Source: Lasiodiplodia sp. COLG20
Taxonomy: Eukaryota > Ascomycota > Dothideomycetes > Botryosphaeriales > Botryosphaeriaceae
NCBI GenBank assembly: GCA_009801085.1
Contig: VNWV01000001.1
Location: 6,138,001-6,202,000 of the forward strand
Direction: 5' to 3'
DNA: 64,000 bases
Position 1 is the stretch's first letter. Every line of letters starts with the position of its first letter. Position numbers and translations under genes: made by a program. Positions 47,355 to 58,825 of the stretch are shown piece after piece. The notes below the pieces were generated by a model. It saw only the letters and a program-made list of their open reading frames with translations, was not told where the DNA came from and did not search any database.

Positions 47355-48290
47355 CTATCCCGTCGAAGAGTCGATACGCAAGTTCACGCTTTCGATGTCT
47401 CGTTCCGCTTTCCTGGGTGCTGCTGCACACGGCTCCTCTTCTTCCAGCACTTCCTCGACACTGAGCTCAGGCCACTGTTCTTTAAGCATCTCTCCTAGGT
47501 ACCTGACGCCCCAGTCTTCACAAGGACGGTGCCCCACACAGATAGCCGACATGCCGGCCATTGCTGCAGCCTTCAGGCCATAGTCCCGCGCGGCACCCGT
47601 CAAATAGAGCACATTCGAAGCATTCTCGTGGTCGCCAATCCATTTTGCCTCTCTGGCAGCATGGATCACGCGATCAATCTCCTCTGGGTGAAAGGCATTC
47701 ATGATGGCGACGACGCTAACTCGAGAGCCAGGGCCGAGCGATGCTCCAGCAGGAAGATGCAGGTCGCCCGCACCGGCAAACTCGCGCTTCACGGTGTCGG
47801 TGAGGCCGGCCAGGGAAGGATCCACGCCCGGACGAACCCTTGCGACGAGGCCGATTTTGCGCCGGGGGTCCCCTTTGTACCCTTGGATGCACAGGGCGCT
47901 CTCGGTGTGGAGGCCGAGGCGGCCTGCCAGGGTGAGGTTCCACCCAACAGTCAGGTGCATGTCGAGAGAGGTGTGGCTGGCAATGACGAGCGAGCCCCTG
48001 GGGACGGCGCGCCTGTTGAGTTGCCATGGGCGGTGGAGGAAGCAGAGGGGCGGGCTGGCGGGTTCCGCAGAGTTGAGAGCGGCGTACACGCCCGGCGTAG
48101 GTGCCACGCTCAGGACGACGTGGGAGACGATTGCGCGAGATGGATTATAGGCAGGGTAGCGAGGGGTGTGATAAAGAAAGTTGACGTCGTTCGTGCATGG
48201 CGGGAGGAGAGTGGACAGAAAATGAGTGATGCTAGCGTGCGTAGGCGGGCCGCAATGCGGGAGCAGTACACTGAAGGTTTCTTGCTTCAT
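47355..48290 (-). CDS. NIF3-like (NGG1-interacting factor 3 family) protein
   Basis: Single exon of 311 residues. The C-terminal half matches the NIF3/YbgI family by its end region: NVLYLTGAARDYGLKAAAMAGMSAICVGHRPCEDWGVRYL, where a conserved His-x-x-Cys-Glu turn (HRPCE) corresponds to part of the metal-binding end of this family, and SVVAIMNAFHPEEIDRVI. The N-terminal half is less conserved, with a Pro-rich beginning (LLPHCGPPTHASITHFLSTLLPP) also seen in fungal NIF3-like proteins. The biochemical function of the family is unsettled. The start is the first ATG of the frame. It is divergent from the ankyrin gene about 1 kb away. Confidence 0.8.
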   Translation of the reverse strand: MKQETFSVLLPHCGPPTHASITHFLSTLLPPCTNDVNFLYHTPRYPAYNPSRAIVSHVVLSVAPTPGVYAALNSAEPASPPLCFLHRPWQLNRRAVPRGSLVIASHTSLDMHLTVGWNLTLAGRLGLHTESALCIQGYKGDPRRKIGLVARVRPGVDPSLAGLTDTVKREFAGAGDLHLPAGASLGPGSRVSVVAIMNAFHPEEIDRVIHAAREAKWIGDHENASNVLYLTGAARDYGLKAAAMAGMSAICVGHRPCEDWGVRYLGEMLKEQWPELSVEEVLEEEEPCAAAPRKAERDIESVNLRIDSSTG

Positions 48291-49316
48291 GGTTTGGTAC
48301 GGGGCGTCGCAGGTGCGGGATCTGGCGGTGCTTTTTGTGGTGATCCCCAGAAGATCTCCGCAAAGACGTCATCATCATTGGGTCATGGCAATGATCGATT
48401 CGATTGTACTTGAGACTATCATTTGTGACGTGGCATGGGGTCTCGCAAAGCCCACCGAAACTTGCGGTATGGAGAGCTCCTCTACTACCGTCTGCTGTAA
48501 ATTTGACGATTCTGTTGCGGGAAGATGAAGCAAGACGCGGCACGGCACAAGGACAGGGGAGCAGTGGCGATCGCCCAAATCCCTGTGGCCGATCGTGGCC
48601 GCACAGTACAACAACGACCCCCACGCCTGAACCATCCCATCGCTGCTCTCACGAAAGAGAAAAGGTCTCCCGAACCCGAAGGTAGCGATTCAGCGATGAT
48701 GATCACGATGATGCAATGCCTGCCTGCTCAGACACTATGGCGCAACCGACTTTCAAGACTAAGCGGGTCCCAAGCGACGGGCGATCAAAAGCGGAGTCAA
48801 GCGCAATCAGTGGGTGCCGAAAGATCTGAGCTCGTTACGTAGGTAGCTGAAGCTATCATCCGGGCGTAGATATGCATTTAATAATTGTACACTTACGTCC
48901 AGTTGGTAGCTTCAGCGACCTACGTAAGTCGGGTTCCCTTGTTCGGGAAGGCAATTGCGGAGGATCATTTATTCTGGCACCTACCGAGGTGAGATGATCT
49001 GCAGATGCTGCCTGGATGGCGATGGGAAGTGGCAGATCCAGCACCGCGCTGAATGGCCTGTTGCCTGGCTTCGCACGTGACAGCGTGCCATTCCAGGCGC
49101 CAGCCCGCGTTCTAACAGACGCGTTCAACCCTAGCGCTGACCTACTTAAAAGCCACTGCCCATCTGCTTCGATGCCCCCCATCGCATCCTGTTCCAGCGC
49201 CGCTACTTCTCGGGCATCTTGCATGCTGTCAATTCTTCTACTTTCCGCGCCTTTGTGCTTCTCTTCTTTGCCTAAAACTCACTCCTTCGTTTCAATTGTC
49301 TTCCTCGCCGCGCAAA
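48291..49316. other. divergent intergenic region NIF3/ankyrin gene
   Basis: Holds both promoters and copy 3 of the inverted-repeat element (48837-48925). No gene supported. Confidence 0.5.
48837..48925. mobile_element. MITE-like inverted-repeat element, copy 3
   Basis: Arms 48837-48868 and 48894-48925 are reverse complements with five mismatches in 32 bases. The arms start ACGTAGGTAGCTGAAGCTAT and the symmetry extends two bases outward on each side (TTACGTAGG/CCTACGTAA). The loop is AT-rich. The arms are related to those of copies at 20303 and 28001. It lies about 400 bases upstream of the ankyrin-protein start. Confidence 0.8.
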
Positions 49317-52300
49317 ATGGCTGCAGCAGGCCCGACATCGCCCTCGACCCTGCCCGAGGTGCCTGTGAAGCACAATGACTTCCTCTCTCACGTCGCCGCC
49401 AATCCCAACTCTCCCATGAGAGAGCTCATTGAGCCGTACAAACGATTCGACTCCAAAATCCGCGAAGTCTTTGCTCAAGAGCCAGACCACCCCGCACTCA
49501 CTGATTCGTTCTTGAACATTACCCCAGTGTTCACTGGTCAGGAATCTAATGCGAGAATTCGTGCACGCGACCTCGCCACTGAGTCGGATGCCGAGAAAGA
49601 AAAGTACATCATTCCTCTTGACGCTGGGCAGCGGAAGCCCAATGGCAGTCCGGCAGTTGTCCAGTCTTTGAAGGAATTCCAGACGAACTTCAACATCTTC
49701 TCTGAATCCTCTCTTGCCGACCTGGACTGGAGCAATGTCGTAGCAGTGAGTACAGTACCTTGAAAACTTGCCGGGCTTTCACTGACGGAGCCAGGCTGGG
49801 AGTTCAGTTGTCACGCCGCTTTTGCCCGTCCCGAAGGAGTACTCGGACTCGAAACGAGCGCTTCGCCAGTATTACCACGATGTCGTCGCCCCCGCCTCCG
49901 ATGTCGACCTCTTCCTCTATGGCCTGAGCGAAGAGGATGCTTTGGAGAAGATCAAGCAGATTGAAAGAAAAGTCAAGGATTCCATCCTCGCAGAGACGAC
50001 AACAATCCGCACCAAGCACGCCATCACCATTGCCAGCCAGTATCCGACACGACATGTGCAGATCGTTCTCCGCATCTACAAGTCCGTCGCCGAAATTCTC
50101 ACCGGCTTCGATGTTGACTGTTCTTGCGCTGCTTACGATGGTAATCAAGTGTATGCTGCCCCTCGTGCACTGGCAGCATTCATGACGCAAGTCAATACCG
50201 TCGATCTCACCCGCCGCTCTCCTTCGTATGAGAATCGGCTGTCCAAGTACTCCCACAGGGGCTTTGAGGTGTACTGGCCCAATCTCGACCGATCCAGGAT
50301 CGATCCCACCATCTTCGAGCGCAACTTTGCCCGAACTGTCGGGCTTGCTCGCCTCCTCGTTTTGGAGAGGCTTCCCAGTTCCTCCGATCGTGACGATTAC
50401 ATGGATCAGCGTCGAAGAGAGAGAGGAAGGCCTGAAATCAATCGTTATGCTCGAGCAGCACGTCACGGCTTGAGGGGAAACATCAAAGAAAAGTACGAGG
50501 ACGAAGTTGCCGAATGGGTCGAGGAGGACGAGGTGGCTGACTACCATACCTTCACGATTCCTTACGGCGAGAAATTCCATGCTCGGAAAATCGAGAAGCT
50601 ACTCTACACCAAGGACTTACTTCTCAATGCCGAGTGGAACAAGCCCAAGGAGCGCGAAGTGAACCTGCATCGTCATCCAGCCTTCTTCGGACATGCCGAA
50701 GACGTCTTCTTTGACTGCTGTGGCTATTGTCCGAAGCCGGATACGCCTGAAGAAGAGGAGGTCGCTGAGGAAGAGAGCAAGACCTTTGTATCTGGGAAGG
50801 TTTCGTTCATCAAAGATGACCCAGGCCGCCAGACCATCGGCAGCTTCAACCCCCTGACTGACAACGACTGGACGGAGATGGCATACGTCGGCAACACTGC
50901 TCGTCTATGCCAAGCAATTGTTGATGGCGATTTGGAGCACGTCGAAGATTGGCTCTCACAGGAAGGAGCCGACCCCAACACTCGCGATTACACTGGGCGG
51001 ACTCCATTGCACCTTGCTTGCCACTCATCTTCTCCCGAGATAGTGCAGCGCCTTGTGGATGCAGGTGCTCGCATGGTTGCTCGTTTGGCCGATGGCCGTA
51101 CTGCGCTTCATCTCGCTGCTGCCCGAGGAAGTGTGGAGATTGTGAGGATATTGATGAAGAGAAGTGAAGCGAACGAAGAGGAAGAGGCCAAAAAAGCCGA
51201 TTTGCGTCGGAAATCAAGGCTTGCAGCCAAGGACGCCGCAAGTCCTGCTGCTCCCAAGAGTCCCTCTGACACTCAGATGGCCTCTGACGAGGAAGACGCC
51301 GAGATGATCGACAACGACGAGGACGATGATGACGTGGAAATGAAGTCAACTACCACTGGGTCTTACGTAAATGTCAAGAAATCCGAAGATCCTGATGAAA
51401 ACGACAACCTGCCCGAGGATAATGAAGAAGAGCCGGATGTTTACGATGTCAACGTTTTGGCTTGGGACACCCCCAGCTCTCCTTTGCATCTGGCCATCTT
51501 CAACGGTCATTGCGAAGTTGTCAAGGAGCTTGTTCAGGACTTCGGTGCTGATGTTCTACTGCCAGTCAAGCTTCTCAACGGGTACAACAGAAAGCCGTCG
51601 GCAGCAATCCTCACTCTTTGTCTTGCAACGCATCTGCCTCTCGATAGGGCTAAGGATATGATATACACGCTTCTGGAGGTTGGCGCGTCTTCTGCGCAAG
51701 CAGACCTTCATGGTACCACTGCCTTCCACCGTTTTACCGCGCAGCAGACAGAAATGATACAAGTATTGCTTGATCATGACCTTCCAGGGGCGAAGAGAGC
51801 ACTGAACCACCTCGTCTGCGGAGGCTTAAACTACCGCCCTTTCCCCATCAGCCCTCTTTCAACGGCAGTCGACTCCCAGAACACCTCCTTGGCGCTCAAG
51901 CTCCTAGAAACTGGGGCTCGACCAGAAATTGGATTCCAAGAATTCGTGGACGCTTGGGCCTCGATGAGAGGTTCTTATTACGACCAGGAAAACACGGAAA
52001 GGAATATGGAAACTTACCGAGAAAACACTCGTCAGCCGGTTATCATAGCCGTCCAAAACGAACTTCCCGATGTTGTTCTACAACTACTGAAACATGGTGC
52101 CAATCCAAGCACCCTTACTTCCGGAGCCTGGCGAATCGTTCAAGAAGACCGCGCGTATGATAGCAACGACGCGCAGACCCTGCTTGACGTCGTGCGCAAG
52201 AAGTTGAATGAACTTCGAGGATACGATGACAAGGTCGACATCGAGCCTCCAAAACCAACCTTTCAAGGCTCTGGTCAGGAGTACATTGATGTTCATGGCG

Positions 52301-54867
52301 ACGGCAGCTATCAGCAGTGGGTTGCTGTTCAGGCTGTGCAACGAGAGCTTCGCGATCACGAATCTTCCATGGAGAATTACAAAAAAGCCCTCGAAGATGC
52401 CGAAAAAAGAAAGGGTCTTGTGGAGAAAAGAGAGGCTGTGGAAAAGCTATGCCGTCAGTTCGAAAGCGTCGAGAGAGACCTCCTAGCGAAGGGAGCGAAG
52501 TCATTCTTAGAGCTGTATCCAGATTTCGCCCCGAAAAAGCGTAGCCCGAGCAGCCTTGACGAGCCGAGGGAGAAAGAGGAGCCGTGGAAAGTGGATTTCA
52601 GCTTCAGAATCCCGGATCTTACCGAAAAGAAGAGAGAAGGTTATATTGAGCTGTAAGTGCAATTGGTCACCTCCTTGTACCCATTCAAAGTTCTTCGAAA
52701 ACGAAGATAGTCGCTAACACGGTGCTTACTTTTAGCTTCGACGCCGCATGGAAGGGAGATTTGCTTGCTATCAAGAGACTCACACTGACCCTTTGGGGCG
52801 AACTGCGCGACCAATTGCCGCTTAAGATTGCTGTTACCGACTCGGAGGGACTTTCTCCTCTCCAAATTGCTGTCCTTCGTGGTCACATTGACTGCGCTGA
52901 AGGAATCTTGGAGATTGCGAAAGCCCAGTACAAGCCAAAGGAGAAGAACCAGGAAAGATACAGTATGGATGGAGACGAAGACTCGGACTACGAGTCAAGC
53001 CAGGCTAGTGAAGCAAGCGAGGATGAGGACAAAATCACGGTCTTCCGGGAAATAATCGACGATCAGTTCACCATCGAAAACATCGGCGAAGTTGCTACCC
53101 AAGTCCGAAGCAGTGTGTCTCCGTTGACTTTCCTGGATTGGGGGTGCACAATTCCACGCGTGGAGATGGCGAAGAAGGAATCCTCAGTGATTGGTCTTGC
53201 TTCGCATCCTCTTACTGGAGAATGGCAAAGCGCCGAATCTGATGATCTCGTACAGTATGCTATTGAAAAGGACGACTTGGGCCTGCTCAAGACCTTGCTT
53301 CAGTGGGGCGCACAATACACTGCGCAATACAGCAAGCCGGATAGCGAAGAGACGACCGTTCCATTCTACACGAGGAATGAAGACGATCTTATTTTCGCGA
53401 TGCGTCTAGGTCGCATCAGTTGCCTTACTGAACTCATCAAGCGGACAGGTGTCGGCCTCCCATTGGATAAGCTCATCAAGAGGAGTGGCGTTGAGATCAT
53501 TGAAAAGCCCAGGTACTACCAGGGCTTATCCATTCATGGAAAGAAGAGAGCGGACTGGGCAGCCGCTGGAAGAGGAGTCACCCCCCAGAGTGCGAGCGAC
53601 GAGCACCCCCCGCTTCTTCAAGCTGCAAAAACAGGCAACCTTGAAGCAATCGAATGGTTCATCAGCGACGCCCCGACCAGATGCTACGCGGAATTCGCTG
53701 AGGTGAACAAAGCGGACAAGAGGCTGCAGCACCTAGCGAAAGCTAACGGTGGCATCCAGCGGGCGATTTCCGACTGGCTGGATCTTAGGCGTAAGTTTCT
53801 GGTTTTTCGATGTATTATTCAGTATGCTAAAGGCTTCTACAGAAAAGCTCGTTCTCCATTGCGCCGTTCTGGCTCCTTGGAAGTCCGGTGAGACGTCAAA
53901 GGTCCTAGACTATCTTGTGCGCGCCATTCCCAAGACACTAGAGACCAAGGCGAACAGCACCGGCCAGACACCCCTCCATCTTGCCTTCTCGCTCGGCCGC
54001 TATGTGACAGGGAAGGGGCTCATTGCAGCTGGTGCGGACCAGACCTGCCGCGACAGCAGTTGGAACAACATCATCCACACTCTACTCTCCTCCTGGAGTT
54101 ACAAAGACATCGAGTTGTTCAAAATGCTGGAATTGGTTGATCAGCGTCTCCTGGAATCTCTGTTTACGGAGCGAAATTCCGATGCTGCGACCCCGCTGGC
54201 GCTTTGGCTTCGTGTCTACGCCAACGAGTCCTCCGGCAAGATTCTGGAGCATCTCCTGTCTTTATCTCCCACATTGGCTGAGCTTGACATGGTTGATGGT
54301 GTGGGCGACACGCCGCTACACATTGTCACCAAGAGGGAACTGACTCCACTGATGCGCATCATCATCAACCGGCGCCCCGAGCTGCTGTATCGGGAGAACG
54401 CGACCGGCCGCACTCCCGCAGAAATGGCAGGAGACTCGTGGACGTCAAAGTGCTTTGAGCGCCCACCCAAAATTCCCCGGGATCCAACAGACCAATGCTG
54501 GTACTGGTTTGACGAGGGCACGTCTGACCCGATCCTTGGTCGCGATGCGGAGAAATTCTTGCCCAAGGATGAAAGCCATGAAGATGAGCAGAGCACTCCG
54601 TGGGAATTGTGTCGTGAGCGCAGGGAAAGTGACGGCAAGGCGGAGCGTGTTAAGAGGAAGCTCGTATCACTTAACGAGGCCAACGAAGTTGCGCGTCGTC
54701 TGGGAAAGAGGCAGAAGCACGCACGCAGAGGTCGTAAGACCCGAGACGATGATGGTGAAAGCCAGAGCGAAGAAGACACACCTAAAGACGAGGTCGCTTC
54801 ATGGTATGGCCCCAGTTGGTGCGAGTTTGAGTATGACGAGGATGGTAAGCTCTTGGAGACGGAGTAG
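49317..54867 (+). CDS. giant ankyrin-repeat protein with nucleotidyltransferase-like N-terminal module
   Basis: Predicted 1788 residues. Exons 49317-49745, 49795-52652, 52736-53790 and 53843-54867 join in frame. After about 140 residues comes a module with AGSSVV, SDVDLFLYGL and, about 80 residues later, GFDVDCSCAAYDG, which reads like the G-S, DxD and third Asp of a nucleotidyltransferase fold (inference). A conserved segment without named family follows (TRRSPSYENRLSKYSHRGFE). Ankyrin repeats begin near residue 385 (GRTPLHLACHSSSPEIVQRL, GRTALHLAAARGSVEIVRIL), interrupted by an acidic linker, then resume after about 540, again near 1010 (LSPLQIAVLRGHIDCAEGI) and 1400 (GQTPLHLAFSLGRYVTGKGL). 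Coiled coil near 860-930; basic Lys/Arg-rich C-terminus. No transmembrane segment. Function unknown; I recognise it as a class of large fungal ankyrin proteins. Confidence 0.9.
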
Positions 54868-55190
54868 ACAGCTCGGTGACGGAAACGTGGGATGGAAACG
54901 GAAAAGTGAAAGTGTGAGATTGATATTTCTATGGAATGTTGTTTTAAGCGTGGACAGTATGGTCGTTACCACGGATACCTTTTATTTGCAATGAGAATAG
55001 GGCGTTTTTGAGAGAAAAATTCTTTTGACATCATTGTGAACCTGGGATATTTCAAGTGCTCCTTTGTCGCCACACAGCCGATGAAATGAACATCCGAGTC
55101 TAAGTTCCAACAGCGCAAAACTGCTGCTGGGACAGCGGCCTCACCACAGCTCTATCGTCCACTGGACTGGATAAGCCTCGAACCCGTCTC
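54868..55190. other. convergent 3' region
   Basis: Spacer of 323 bases between the ankyrin gene and the NOP6-like gene stop codons. Nothing coding seen. Confidence 0.45.
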
Positions 55191-56251
55191 CTACCTCCGC
55201 ATCATGGCCAAGCGCGCGGGATGGATGCCACCATTATCAGCGGAGTTAGCGTCGTCACCAGCACCATCATACTGCGGCGGGCCCCTTTCTGCCACTGGCT
55301 GAGCATTGGCACCCTTTCCTGGTCCATTTTTAGCCTTCTTGTTACCCTTGGGCGCATATTTGGCCTTCTTGCGGGCGCGCTTTTCCTCCTGAGTCTCTTG
55401 TTCGTTGCGTCGTTTGCGCTGCTCGTTGAGCTTCTCGTTTTTGTACTTTAGCTTCTCTTTGCGGGCCTCGGATTTGGAACCGCCGCCGCCAGCACTATGC
55501 AAGAGATGGGTCAATAGGCGCTATCACAAAGTCGTCTGCGGCGTATTATTACTCACGTCAACTCGACATTAATCTTCCTGGCGGGACTCTTGCCATCGTC
55601 AAAGCTGGAATGGTGGTACAGCTTCAGACACGACTTCATGTAGTCGTAGCGGTCGAATTCGATGAAAGCGAAGCCTTTGCTCTTCTTGTTGTCCTTGGTC
55701 ATGGGAGCGCGGATGGAAGCAGGTGGCACTTTGGCAAAGTGGTTCGCGATGGACTCCTTGGTAGCGGTGTAGGGAAGATTGCCAATGAATGCGATGAAGC
55801 GGGTTGCGGACTTGTCAATGTTTTCAGGCGCCGGGTGAGAGTCGGAGTCGGCGGGTGCGCTGGTGGTCTTCGCCTTCTGTGTCTTCTCCTCGGACGGCTC
55901 TTGCTCAGATTCTTGCTCAACATCGCCTTCGGCAGATGTCTCCTCGAACTTTCTCTTCTTCGACTTGGGCTCCTCGGCGGGTTCGCTTGCCTCAGGCGCA
56001 CTTGCAGGCACATCGTCATCGGAGAACTGATCTTCGCTCTTGGCCTTCTTCTTCTTGTCCTTCTTCTCCTTCTTGTCCTTCTTGTCTTTCTTATCCTTCT
56101 TCTCCTTCTTTTCCTTCTTGTCCTTCTTGTCCTTCTTGCTTTTCTTCGCGCCGTCGTCGACCACGTCCGCGACCGTATCTGCCGACGCGGCGACAACCTC
56201 CTCGGGCTTCTCCTTCTTGAACTTCTTGCTGACCTTCTCGGATTTCGACAT
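55191..56251 (-). CDS. NOP6: Nop6-like RRM ribosome-biogenesis protein
   Basis: Nucleolar RNA-binding protein acting in small-subunit ribosome assembly, by similarity to yeast Nop6. Exons 55557-56251 and 55191-55494 join over a 62-base intron to 332 residues. A Lys/Asp-rich repeat tract (KKDKKDKKEKKEKKDKK type, about residues 38-70) and acidic linkers precede a single RRM at about 152-230 with FIAFIGNLPYTATKESI (RNP2) and SKGFAFIEF (RNP1). After the intron comes a Gly-rich joint and a basic C-terminus of the form KLKYKNEKLNEQRKRRNEQE, ending HPARLAMMRR, as in Nop6 proteins. The start at MSKSEKVSKKF is chosen because the frame upstream runs into the divergent promoter. Divergent from an MGR3-like gene 213 bases away. 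Confidence 0.88.
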
Positions 56252-56464
56252 TGTTGCGACTGGTGGAATTTGGAGGTTTGGGGAGAGGATTGCGACGGGC
56301 GGGCGCATAATGGATGGGAAATTTCCAGGGCGGTGACGGATTTGGGCCGGCAGAATGTTTCTCAACTCACCGCTCTCGGCCGAGCCGTCTCCGCAAACTC
56401 GAGCTTCCAGAGCGTCATCACGCCTCTGCTGCTTCCTCACGCCATTGAACGTCTTCCTGCAACA
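56252..56464. promoter_or_regulatory. shared divergent promoter NOP6/MGR3-like
   Basis: The 213 bases between the two divergent start codons must serve both genes. No TATA box is evident. Confidence 0.5.
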
Positions 56465-58198
56465 ATGCAGGCCTCCCGCCTCGCACTCCACAGAATACCC
56501 CAGCTCCGCCGCCCCTTGCGCCCCCCTAGCATTTCTCCGCGATCGCCGACCCCGCGCCCCTTCACACACAACGCTCAACTCCTCATCCTCGCGCGCTCGG
56601 TGGGGCCGCGCCCGCAGCTGCCATTCTTACATCCTTCGTCTGCCGCCAATGCATCGCTGCGCCGCCGCCAGCCTGTCGGTCAATGGCAGATTGCGCGCCT
56701 CTTGACGACCGAAAGCAAACAGTACATCAAGGAACAGGTGTGGCTGGCGGGGAAATGGACCATTTTTTTGTGGACATCCGTCGGCCTTCTTTTCGTCGCC
56801 GCGTTTGGCGTGCAGAATGAAATCTTCGAGCGCCGGACACCGAGCCCGCCCGAATGGAGTGTCATCAGCCGGATGAACTACCGGAGCGCGCGCGCCCAGG
56901 AGGACCCGGAATTTTGGCCCTCGAACATGACGGATTGGGCGAGTGCTGGGAGCATGTACAAGGGCGTGCTGGAGCGCCTGGAGGACCCTAACATTGACGG
57001 ACAGGACATCAAGGAGCAGGACGAGGGTGGACTTCTGGTCCCAGGCGTAGGGAAAGCGGGCCTGGATGTCTCTGCCAAAAGTGAAGCGTGGCGCCGCGGT
57101 TATCACGAGGTTTTGATGGGCTGCGCGAAGGCTGCCGAGCATCTGGAAGGCTGGGTCAAGGATACCACTCGCCGCATTTGCTTCCCACCGGACGTGGTTA
57201 TTGGACCTTCTAATCCGAACCCCCGGCCCTGCCCGCCGTATGCGCACGAAGCCCCGTTGGAGCAGAACTGCGTAACTGCTTTCGAGCCACCGGAAACGTT
57301 CTATATGAAGATCATAACCACCAAGGGTTTCTCGACGTCTCAGAGACTTGACGCTGCCCTTGCATATGCCGACTGGCTTGACTTGCACAACTTGCCTTCA
57401 AGTGCTGCCGAGATGTACAGCTGGGCATTTGACATTGCCACCGCCGCCACCCCGGACGTTTCAGACGTGATTGATACTACTACCGGCATCATCCGCGACG
57501 GTCCCGGCGCCGCTCGCGTCTCCCCAAACATCACCCGCGCCGCTACGGCCCTCGCTACGCACTATGCCCGCCAACAGGAGGTCAACAAAGCCCTTCCAAT
57601 ATTTCTCTCTGTCTTGCGTGCCCGCCACAACGCACCTTTGTCCCCTTCTACCGCTTCATCTTCCAGTCAGGCCGACTCGGGAGTACTCGGCACCATACGC
57701 TCCATCATCAGGCCACCGTCCTACCCTCCACCACTCCCTACTGGCGACGAACCTCTTACCCGTACGCCTGGAACCCTCTGCGATGACGCCGCGCTGAAGA
57801 CGTACATTGGTGAAATTCTCTTCGCGACTAGTCCATCTTCACGCGACAAGGGACTTTCCTGGACGCGGGACGCAATCGCCGACGCAGAGTCCGGAGTTGC
57901 TCCAAGCAGCAAGCTTGATGCGGCGGACAAAGAGAGGTGTGCACAATGCTTGGAGGTGGCATTGGGGAATTTGGGGAAGATGGCTGGGGTTCTAGCCCGT
58001 GAAGAGAAGGAGAAGAGAGAGGCGAAGAGTTCGGGGTGGTCCTTGTGGGGTGGTGGCAAAAAGGACACGAACGGCCAAGGGGAGTGGGAAATCGAATATA
58101 ACAACTTGCAAGAGAGGCTCCGGAAACTGAGGATGGAGGGGTTGAGGGAGAAATTTGCGAAGGCTGGCAAGGTTGCGGGAGGCACGTGGTTAGGATAA
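56465..58198 (+). CDS. mitochondrial TPR protein, Mgr3-like
   Basis: Predicted 577 residues in one exon. The N-terminus is Arg/Ser/Pro-rich and lacks acidic residues, as in a mitochondrial presequence (MQASRLALHRIPQLRRPLRP). A transmembrane segment follows near residues 97-115 (TIFLWTSVGLLFVAAFGV). The rest is helical and TPR-like, including EAWRRGYHEVLMGCAKAAEHL, LDAALAYADWLDLHNLPSSAAEMYSWAFDIA and ITRAATALATHYARQQEVNKAL. Topology and TPR content fit Mgr3, an adaptor of the i-AAA protease Yme1 in the inner membrane, and I assign it there with moderate confidence. An open frame continues upstream of the chosen ATG but crosses the divergent promoter and runs antisense to NOP6. Confidence 0.78.
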   Translation: MQASRLALHRIPQLRRPLRPPSISPRSPTPRPFTHNAQLLILARSVGPRPQLPFLHPSSAANASLRRRQPVGQWQIARLLTTESKQYIKEQVWLAGKWTIFLWTSVGLLFVAAFGVQNEIFERRTPSPPEWSVISRMNYRSARAQEDPEFWPSNMTDWASAGSMYKGVLERLEDPNIDGQDIKEQDEGGLLVPGVGKAGLDVSAKSEAWRRGYHEVLMGCAKAAEHLEGWVKDTTRRICFPPDVVIGPSNPNPRPCPPYAHEAPLEQNCVTAFEPPETFYMKIITTKGFSTSQRLDAALAYADWLDLHNLPSSAAEMYSWAFDIATAATPDVSDVIDTTTGIIRDGPGAARVSPNITRAATALATHYARQQEVNKALPIFLSVLRARHNAPLSPSTASSSSQADSGVLGTIRSIIRPPSYPPPLPTGDEPLTRTPGTLCDDAALKTYIGEILFATSPSSRDKGLSWTRDAIADAESGVAPSSKLDAADKERCAQCLEVALGNLGKMAGVLAREEKEKREAKSSGWSLWGGGKKDTNGQGEWEIEYNNLQERLRKLRMEGLREKFAKAGKVAGGTWLG

Positions 58199-58825
58199 TT
58201 TGTATGGGAAAACTTTGGTAACACGCATCTCTGGCCTGGAAAATCTGAATCTTGGGAGGGGCGTAAATGGGCGATTTCGGTGTTGGTCTTATCAAGCGGG
58301 ACTCATTTTCGCTACTGCTCGATACCTGCGGTATCCCAAATGCACATTTACTTCGCTCAATAGAGGTCTCGTTAGCTCTGTGGCCTTATCGATCTGCTCT
58401 CTTTTCAGCCGAGGAACAGAGGCAAGGAATCCCAAGGGCTATACTGGACACAACACCAAGCAAATCTCCAACCCAGACTGATGAATACGATTTATGACTA
58501 ACTAATTTGAAAAAAAAAAAAAAAAAGTCGTCTGACGTATGTCCGAGATTGCAGTTTCAGCAACAAAGACGAGTGCCGAGAGAAGCAACAAGCGTATTAT
58601 TTTTTTCTTTTTTCTTTTCTCCTTGTGTCCAAGCAAGCATCAAATGACATAGTGGCCGTAAGTTTCTCTCATCATATCATGGCTCAAGAAAAGAGAAAAG
58701 GGGGAAGGAAGGAAACACAGGACAATTCCGGCAGGGCATTGCAAGTTGCCGAAGACTTCGCTGCGTGTGAAGGCGTCCGGACCCTCGGCCAGACATTAAG
58801 CGTAGCAACTCCATGTTGTCCTACT
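58199..58825. other. convergent 3' region with poly-A/poly-T runs
   Basis: Spacer between the MGR3-like gene and the BTB gene stop codons. A run of A at about 58510-58527 and T-rich tracts at 58600-58622 are seen. No gene supported. Confidence 0.5.

Noticed and set aside
55610..56464. Upstream part of an 862-codon plus-strand frame
   Set aside because: It runs antisense through NOP6 and the divergent promoter; the real gene starts at the ATG at 56465, which opens with a mitochondrial presequence.
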